The translations under genes and the position numbers were made by a program. Below the pieces are notes generated by a model. It was not told the DNA's origin, ran no database searches, and saw nothing but the letters and a program-made list of their open reading frames with translations. A DNA stretch of 37,007 nt from Actinomycetes bacterium (GTDB lineage Bacteria > Actinomycetota > Actinomycetes > S36-B12): contig JAHECS010000012.1 in assembly GCA_024641635.1 (NCBI GenBank), positions 31,464-68,470 on the forward strand. Reading direction: 5' to 3'. This document shows, piece after piece, positions 32,407 to 37,007 of this stretch (positions within the stretch are counted from its first letter, which is position 1; every line of letters starts with the position of its first letter).

Positions 32407-33672
32407 TCAGGCCTCCCTGGGCAGTGCGTAGCCCTCCTCGTGGTTCTCGTCCAGCAGTCGGTTGATCGTCCGGTGGAGGTGCTGCACGCCGATCTCGTTG
32501 CGACCGAACACCTGCGTGTGGCCGCCCGTGACGGAGACGCCCTTCTGCACCCCGTACTGGGTCAGGTAGTCCTCGTTGTAGACGACGTCGTAGAACCAGT
32601 CCCGCATCACCTCGAGGTCGTGCTGGACCGAGGTGTCGATCGCGTGACGCACGACGATCCGGTGCTCCGTGACGGACTCCCCCACCTTCGTGGTGGGCAG
32701 GCACAGGGCCACGGTCATCCGCTGGCGCCAGCCGCCGGCGATGGACAGGCCCGGGAACGTCCAGAAGATGGGACCGACGTGCGCCGCCGGGTCCCACTCC
32801 GCTTCCGGCGCATCCATGACGTCGTCGATCGACCGGAGCGCGAATCCGAGCCGCTCGTGTGGGCCGAAGCCGTCGAAGACCATCGTGTTGCCGTGGTTGA
32901 TCTTGAAGACGGTGTTCGGATGGGTCGCCGCGAAGTGGTAGGCCTCCAGGTAGCCCTCGATGACCGCCTTCCAGTTGGGCCCGGGCATCATCCGCGACGA
33001 GAACAGGTGGCACTCGTCCAGCTTCAGGCTGGCCAGCTGATCGCCCCAGTCGCCCAGCCACGAGTCGATGTCGATCTCCAGGCCGGGGGTGAGGCAGACG
33101 AAGACCACGCCGTGCCTCTCCACGCACGACAGCTGGATGAGGCCTCGCTTGGACCGATCGACCTCGCCGAACGTCGACTCCCCGTACATGCCGCGCAGCT
33201 CGCCGTCCATGCCGAAGCTCCAGGCGTGGTACGGGCAGGTGAGCGCTCGCGCCGTCCCGTGCCCGGCGCCGCAGAGCAGGGCGCCGCGATGGCGGCACAC
33301 GTTGAGCATGGCGTGCACCTCGCCTTTGGCGTCACGGGTGATCACCACCGGCACGCCGACAGCCTCGACGGCCTTGTAGGTGTTCCTGCCCGGCAGCTCG
33401 CACGACAGCGCCAGCGGCAGCGGGATGCGCTTGAAGATCAGGTCGACCTCGGCGCGGAACAGGTCCTCGTCGAGGTAGTTGTCGATCGGCTCCTCCATCG
33501 TCGATGGCGCCTGATCGGTCGTCTTGTCGCGCAGGTGCTGGGCCAGCCGACGCATCATGCCGAGGGCCTCGTCGCGAGCGCGCCCGTCCAGGACATCGCT
33601 GCGCAGGTACTGAGGCATCTCCTCGTCGTCGATCAGCGGCACGTCGACGGCGACGTCGATCATCTCGGTCAT
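32407..33672 (-). CDS. Rieske [2Fe-2S] oxygenase alpha subunit (first Rieske gene)
   Basis: About 421 residues and the first of the tandem pair. The Rieske ligands are in NVCRHRGA and TCPYHAW; the iron site is NWKAVIEGYLEAYHFAATH (Glu, His, His). The N-terminal region is longer than in its paralogue (VAVDVPLIDDEEMPQYLR). I choose ATG 33672 because GGAG is six bases upstream; an upstream GTG at 33684 lacks support. The perfect palindrome at 33701-33722 and a TAGCCT -10 element precede it. Duplicated with the gene at 31022-32269, so either broader substrate range or dose effect is possible. Confidence 0.93.
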   Translation of the reverse strand: MTEMIDVAVDVPLIDDEEMPQYLRSDVLDGRARDEALGMMRRLAQHLRDKTTDQAPSTMEEPIDNYLDEDLFRAEVDLIFKRIPLPLALSCELPGRNTYKAVEAVGVPVVITRDAKGEVHAMLNVCRHRGALLCGAGHGTARALTCPYHAWSFGMDGELRGMYGESTFGEVDRSKRGLIQLSCVERHGVVFVCLTPGLEIDIDSWLGDWGDQLASLKLDECHLFSSRMMPGPNWKAVIEGYLEAYHFAATHPNTVFKINHGNTMVFDGFGPHERLGFALRSIDDVMDAPEAEWDPAAHVGPIFWTFPGLSIAGGWRQRMTVALCLPTTKVGESVTEHRIVVRHAIDTSVQHDLEVMRDWFYDVVYNEDYLTQYGVQKGVSVTGGHTQVFGRNEIGVQHLHRTINRLLDENHEEGYALPREA

Positions 33673-33700
33673 GGGTCGCTCCACTTCCGGCCGATCCCGG

Positions 33701-33722
33701 CCAAGTCATCTAGATGACTTGG
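33701..33722. promoter_or_regulatory. CTAG-centred palindromic operator, copy 1 (perfect)
   Basis: A perfect 22-bp palindrome whose inner 20 bases read CAAGTCATCTAGATGACTTG. It lies 29 bp before the start of the first Rieske gene, just after the TAGCCT -10 element, so it would cover the transcription start. Size and symmetry suit a TetR- or MarR-family dimer. Confidence 0.7.
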
Positions 33723-33728
33723 AGGCTA
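33723..33728 (-). promoter_or_regulatory. -10 element of first Rieske gene
   Basis: TAGCCT on the minus strand directly abuts the 22-bp palindrome; transcription would begin within the operator. Confidence 0.35.
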
Positions 33729-33773
33729 GGGGCACACCTCGCCCACCGCCCCGGGCCTTTGGTCCCGACCTCA

Positions 33774-33839
33774 CCGCCGAGAGGCACGCTGTGGTCGCGA
33801 AACCGGGTGGTTTCGCGACCACAGCGTGCCTCTCGGCGG
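33774..33839 (-). terminator. perfect 31-bp hairpin, terminator or mobile repeat
   Basis: Arms 33774-33804 and 33809-33839 are exact reverse complements over 31 bp around a four-base loop GGGT. It ends two bases after the stop of the minus-strand histidine phosphatase, so it would terminate the phosphatase-ALDH-histidine phosphatase operon, probably in both directions. No T-tract follows. It could instead be one copy of a family of palindromic repeats. Confidence 0.75.
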
Positions 33840-33841
33840 GG

Positions 33842-34468
33842 CTATCCGCCCGGCATCAGGGCCGGGTCCTGGGCACCGCGCCACCCCGGCTCGTTGATGC
33901 TCACCAGCACGAAGCGGCCGTCCGGCCACACCTGCACGCGGGACACCGACGCGTACCCGGGGTTGAAGAAGAACCGGCGCGGGCTGCCGACGACCTCGGC
34001 GAGGAAGGTGTTGGACGCGCCCCCGTGGCTGACCGCCACCACGCGCTCGCCGATGTGCGACTGCCCGATGCGGCGCACCGTGGCGACCATGGTCGCCCGC
34101 AGCTCGTCGGCATTGTGCGGGGGCAGGAAGCCCTCCTCGTACCTGCCCTCGCGGAAGGCCACGGTGCGCGACGAGTCGGCCATGTTCTCGGTGCCCGTGT
34201 AGTGCGTGGCGTTCGACTTCCACTCACGCAGGCCCTCGTCGGTGCGCACCTGCAGTCCCCGCGCACCCGCGATCGGTTCCGCGGTCTCGACGGCCCGCCT
34301 CAGGTGGCTGGCGTACACGGCAGTGATCGCCTCACCGTCGAGGTACCGGGTCAGCGCGGCCGCCTGCATCCGACCGTCGTCGCTCAGGCCCGGATCCAGC
34401 GTTCCGTCGGGCTGCGGTGCGGCATGCCGGACGAGGAGCAGCTCACAGGGCTGCACGACGACCGCCAC
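33842..34468 (-). CDS. histidine phosphatase family protein
   Basis: A 208-residue phosphoglycerate-mutase-like phosphatase. The phosphohistidine motif is LLLVRHAAP with His15 (RHG replaced by RHA), the second Arg is in SHLRRAVETAEPI, the acid in LREWKSNATH, and the second His in VVAVSHGGASNTFLAEVV. The C-terminal domain is shortened with an FFFNPGYASVS ending. It acts on small phosphorylated molecules or phosphoproteins. GTG 34468 overlaps the ALDH stop (TAGTG). Placed with a tyrosine phosphatase and ALDH, removal of a phosphate from an intermediate is conceivable, but the locus does not prove it. Confidence 0.88.
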   Translation of the reverse strand: MAVVVQPCELLLVRHAAPQPDGTLDPGLSDDGRMQAAALTRYLDGEAITAVYASHLRRAVETAEPIAGARGLQVRTDEGLREWKSNATHYTGTENMADSSRTVAFREGRYEEGFLPPHNADELRATMVATVRRIGQSHIGERVVAVSHGGASNTFLAEVVGSPRRFFFNPGYASVSRVQVWPDGRFVLVSINEPGWRGAQDPALMPGG

Positions 34469-35925
34469 TAGACGGTCTGCCCGAAGGCCCCGAGATCGTC
34501 AGCGGACGGGAACTGGAGGCTGACCATCTCGAAGTACTCCATCAGCCCGTGATGGCCGAGCTCGCGCCCGACTCCGGACGCCTTGAAGCCGCCGAAGGGC
34601 GCCTTCGCGTTGAACCGCCCCCCGTTGACGGCCACCTGGCCGGTCCGCAGGCGTCGGGCGATCGACACGGCGGTGGGGATGTCCTCGGCGAACACCGCAC
34701 CCGACAGGCCGAACTCACTGTCGTTGGCGATGGCGATGCCCTGCTCGATGCCCTCGTCGTACGACACGATCGACAGCACCGGACCGAAGATCTCCTCCTG
34801 CACCACCGTGGCCCCGGGATCCAGTCGGCTGAAGACCGTCGGCTTGACGAAGTAGCCGCGATCGATGCCCTCCACCGGGCCAGGGCCTCCGGCGATCAGC
34901 GTGCCCTCGCTCATGCCCATCTCGATGTACTTCGTCACTGTGCGGAACTGCCCCTCGGAGGCGACCGGGCCGAGGTCCGTCGACTCGTCGAGCGGGTCAC
35001 CCACGCGCATCGCGTTCACGGCTGCCGCCACCCGCTCCTCCACCTCGGCCAGCAGTGACTGCGGCACGATGAGGCGGGTCGTCGCGGAGCAGGTCTGCCC
35101 GTTGTTGACGAAGCAGCCGCGGACGGCGGCGGCCATGGCGGCATCCATGTCCGCACCCTCGGCAAGCAGGAAGGCCGACTTGCCACCGAGCTCGAGGGCG
35201 ACCTTCTTGACGGTGCCCGCTGCGGATCTCGCGACCTGCACTCCGGCACCGGTCGACCCGGTGAGGCTGACCATGTCCACCTGCGGATGCGAGGACAGCA
35301 TGTCCCCGACGAGTGCACCCCGGCCGGAGACCAGGTTGAAGGCGCCGTCAGGAAGGCCGAGGCCGTCGACGATGTCGGCGAGGACGAACGTCGCGAGCGG
35401 GGCCACGCTGCTCGGCTTCACGACCACGGTGCAGCCCGCGGCCAGTGCGGGGCCGACCTTCGCCGCCAGCTGGTAGAGCGGGTAGTTCCATGGGGTGATC
35501 GCGCCGACGACGCCGGCCGGCACCCGGATGACCATCGAGTTGCCGATGCGCTCCTCGGCAGGCAGCTCACGCGCGGCCTCGGCGATCGTCTCGAACACGG
35601 ACGCGGCCAGGCCGACCTGCACGCGCGCCGACGTGGCGATCGGCGTGCCCACCTCCTGGGTCATGATCCGAGCCAGTTCCGACTCCCGCTCGCGCAGGCC
35701 CGCAGCGATCGCCGTCACGACGTCGGCCCGCTCCGCGATCGGCACCTGCGCCCACGTGTCGAACGAGCGGCGCGCCGCCACGATGGCACGCTCGGCGTCG
35801 GCGGGGGCACCGGCGGGCACCGTGCCGATGATCTCCCCAGTGGCGGCCTCGTCGACTGAGATGACCTCGGTGGACGCAGGCGACACCCACTGCCCGTCGA
35901 TGTAGAGGTCGGGGCGCTCGATCAC
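34468..35925 (-). CDS. aldehyde dehydrogenase family protein
   Basis: A 485-residue NAD(P)-dependent aldehyde dehydrogenase. Cofactor loop TGSTGAGVQVA, catalytic Glu in LELGGKS, nucleophile Cys in NNGQTCSATTR, and the C-terminal EEIFGPVLSI and NGGRFNAKAPFGGFKASGVGREL are all intact. It oxidises an aldehyde to acid in the cytoplasm. The GTG start follows GGAGGAACC. It follows the tyrosine phosphatase gene by 28 bp and overlaps the histidine phosphatase, forming one operon that ends at the long hairpin. Substrate unknown; an aromatic or alkyl aldehyde from the Rieske pathway is possible. Confidence 0.93.
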   Translation of the reverse strand: MIERPDLYIDGQWVSPASTEVISVDEAATGEIIGTVPAGAPADAERAIVAARRSFDTWAQVPIAERADVVTAIAAGLRERESELARIMTQEVGTPIATSARVQVGLAASVFETIAEAARELPAEERIGNSMVIRVPAGVVGAITPWNYPLYQLAAKVGPALAAGCTVVVKPSSVAPLATFVLADIVDGLGLPDGAFNLVSGRGALVGDMLSSHPQVDMVSLTGSTGAGVQVARSAAGTVKKVALELGGKSAFLLAEGADMDAAMAAAVRGCFVNNGQTCSATTRLIVPQSLLAEVEERVAAAVNAMRVGDPLDESTDLGPVASEGQFRTVTKYIEMGMSEGTLIAGGPGPVEGIDRGYFVKPTVFSRLDPGATVVQEEIFGPVLSIVSYDEGIEQGIAIANDSEFGLSGAVFAEDIPTAVSIARRLRTGQVAVNGGRFNAKAPFGGFKASGVGRELGHHGLMEYFEMVSLQFPSADDLGAFGQTV

Positions 35926-35953
35926 GGTTCCTCCAGTGAGTGTGGTGGTGATG

Positions 35954-36826
35954 TCAGGCGAGCAGTCGGGTTCGCAGGGTCTCGATGGTGGACGGATCGA
36001 GGTCGAGGGTCAGTGCCCAGTCGTGCAGGCTGCCGTAGTCGGACGTGACGCGGGCGAGGAACAGCTCCATGGCTCCCCGCGGCGCGCGCAGCAGCTCCTC
36101 GGACTGGTTCATCATCGGGTGGTTCTCGAAGTCCTCGCGACTCCGGAGCCAGTCGACCAGAGCGAGGACCTCGGCGCCGCTGAGGGCGAAGTCGTCGGCG
36201 ATGTCCTCGTCGCTGACTCCGAGGATCGACAGGAGGACAGCGGCCACGAAGCCCGTGCGGTCCTTCCCGGCCATGCAGAAGAAGATCGCCGGCAGCGCCT
36301 CGTCGTCGACCAGTTGCGCGAGGATCTCCTGCACGGTGTGCGCGCCGAGCTCGAGCATGCACTCGTACACCCATGCGAGGTGCTCCACCGCGTTCTCGTC
36401 CCGCCGCACCCGGCCGCTCTGCCAGCCCTCGAGCAGGACCGGGGCGTGCGTCGCCGGCGAGATGAAGTCCGGCAGGGGGAAGGCGTCGATCTCGCGCTGG
36501 TACCGGAGGTCGATGACGGATGCAGCGCCGAACTCGCGCCACGCCTCCTCATCCGTGAGCCGGTGAAGGCTGGAGGCACGGAAGATCAGCCCGGTGCGGA
36601 CCACGTGGCCGTCCGCGGTCGGGTAGCCACCGAGGTCACGGACGTTGTAGACGCCCCCGAGCTCGACCTTCCGGTCGACGACGTCAGGAGTGACCGCGTG
36701 GGAACGGTCGACGACGTCAGGAGTGACCGCGTGGGAACGGTCGACGACGTCGGGAGTGACCGCGTGGGAACGGTCGACGACGTCAGGAGTGACCGCGTGG
36801 GAACGGTCGACTGTTCCGCTCGTCAT
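35954..36826 (-). CDS. PtpB-like tyrosine/lipid phosphatase with repeated N-terminus
   Basis: A 290-residue Y_phosphatase3 protein related to M. tuberculosis PtpB. The P-loop is FCMAGKDRTG with Cys184 and Arg190, preceded by IDLRYQREID, which matches the family's Arg-rich segment, and NVRDLGGYPTADG near residue 61. These are triple-specificity phosphatases for pTyr, pSer/Thr and phosphoinositides. Residues 5-50 are a repeated VDRSHAVTPDV unit, unusual for the family. ATG 36826 overlaps the upstream gene's stop (ATGA). The open frame upstream to 36988 lies in that other gene and is rejected. Confidence 0.88.
   Translation of the reverse strand: MTSGTVDRSHAVTPDVVDRSHAVTPDVVDRSHAVTPDVVDRSHAVTPDVVDRKVELGGVYNVRDLGGYPTADGHVVRTGLIFRASSLHRLTDEEAWREFGAASVIDLRYQREIDAFPLPDFISPATHAPVLLEGWQSGRVRRDENAVEHLAWVYECMLELGAHTVQEILAQLVDDEALPAIFFCMAGKDRTGFVAAVLLSILGVSDEDIADDFALSGAEVLALVDWLRSREDFENHPMMNQSEELLRAPRGAMELFLARVTSDYGSLHDWALTLDLDPSTIETLRTRLLA
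36673..36812 (-). repeat. four 33-bp tandem repeats coding for phosphatase N-terminus
   Basis: Units at 36673-36705, 36706-36738, 36739-36771 and 36772-36804 (one with an A/G change in the third), followed by an 8-bp start of a fifth. Each codes for VDRSHAVTPDV. It is in frame in the phosphatase and not a CRISPR array. Confidence 0.9.
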
Positions 36827-37007
36827 CCGGGGTACCCCGGGAAGCGGCGCTGGTAGTCGGGGAGCTCGGCCGCCGCAGCCGGGCGTCCCGGCCAGCGCTT
36901 GCGCTCGTCGAGGCCCAGCCCGCCTTCCGAGAGCTCCGTCATCGGCATGCCGTACAGGCTCAGCACATGGCGGCGCGCGAAGCGCCACATGCCGGACTCC
37001 CGCCGGT
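36823..37007 (-). CDS. unidentified protein, C-terminal end only
   Basis: A minus-strand open frame enters from the right edge and stops at TGA 36823-36825, overlapping the phosphatase start (ATGA), a layout typical of real neighbours. The visible 60 or so residues include MWRFARRHVLSLYGM, ELSEGGLGLDERKRWPG and end YQRRFPGYPG. I do not recognise the family. The frame uses GC-ending codons like its neighbours. It could be the upstream gene of the phosphatase-ALDH operon. Only a longer window would identify it. Confidence 0.6.
   Translation of the reverse strand, partial: RRESGMWRFARRHVLSLYGMPMTELSEGGLGLDERKRWPGRPAAAAELPDYQRRFPGYPG

Noticed and set aside
36673-36812. CRISPR array
   Set aside because: The 33-bp units follow each other without spacers and are in frame inside the phosphatase gene.
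1-37007. tRNA, rRNA or insertion sequences
   Set aside because: No tRNA cloverleaf, rRNA segment, transposase motif or flanking direct repeat was recognised in any gap; a covariance-model scan would be the decisive test.

Overview
This is a GC-rich window with no RNA genes that I can recognise. It has dense, often overlapping genes, frequent GTG starts and the gene order of an actinomycete. One block (TetR, DUF3107, ferritin-like protein, RhlE-type helicase, ParA-like ATPase; 2.8-7.0 kb) matches, from memory, the order Rv3208-Rv3208A-Rv3210c-Rv3211-Rv3213c of Mycobacterium tuberculosis. The overall impression is a soil or water actinobacterium, perhaps Nocardioidaceae-like, but the genus cannot be fixed from sequence alone.

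Layout. 1-2.7 kb (minus): the end of a DUF4190-type membrane protein, a SAM methyltransferase and an alpha/beta hydrolase. 2.8-7.8 kb: the conserved block above, then an anti-sigma-type ATPase and a Nudix hydrolase. 7.8-12.0 kb (minus): three genes of the ethylmalonyl-CoA type (MeaA-like mutase, malyl-CoA-lyase-like aldolase, acyl-CoA dehydrogenase); crotonyl-CoA carboxylase/reductase is not in the window. 12.2-14.8 kb (plus): a split transketolase translationally coupled to a crotonase-fold protein. 14.9-20.7 kb: membrane protein, thiolase, SDR, NTF2-like protein, TetR, APH-type kinase and NAD-dependent epimerase. 20.8-23.9 kb (plus): a tightly coupled operon of a CrtC/AttH-like protein, a SnoaL-like protein, an APH-type kinase and a DUF6285-like protein; the last two resemble the LvaA/LvaB 4-hydroxyacyl-CoA kinase pair. 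23.9-33.7 kb (minus): a catabolic locus with three Rieske oxygenase alpha subunits, one flavin/[2Fe-2S] reductase, two SDRs, a sugar-isomerase-like TIM barrel, a SnoaL-like protein and an unusual PEP-synthase-like phosphotransferase lacking its ATP-grasp half. 33.8-37.0 kb (minus): aldehyde dehydrogenase, histidine phosphatase, a PtpB-like tyrosine phosphatase with an 11-residue tandem repeat, and an unidentified gene cut by the window end.

How it may work together (inference). Rieske hydroxylation, SDR and ALDH oxidation, CoA-ester processing (kinase pair, acyl-CoA dehydrogenase, crotonase, thiolase) and the ethylmalonyl-CoA enzymes suggest degradation of a hydroxylated or cyclic carbon source to acyl-CoA units. 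The most notable regulatory signal is a CTAG-centred palindrome, perfect over 22 bp in one copy, found just upstream of each of the three Rieske genes and not noticed elsewhere here. Several promoters also look leaderless (TANNNT six to nine bases before the start codon). No intergenic gap exceeds about 230 bp.
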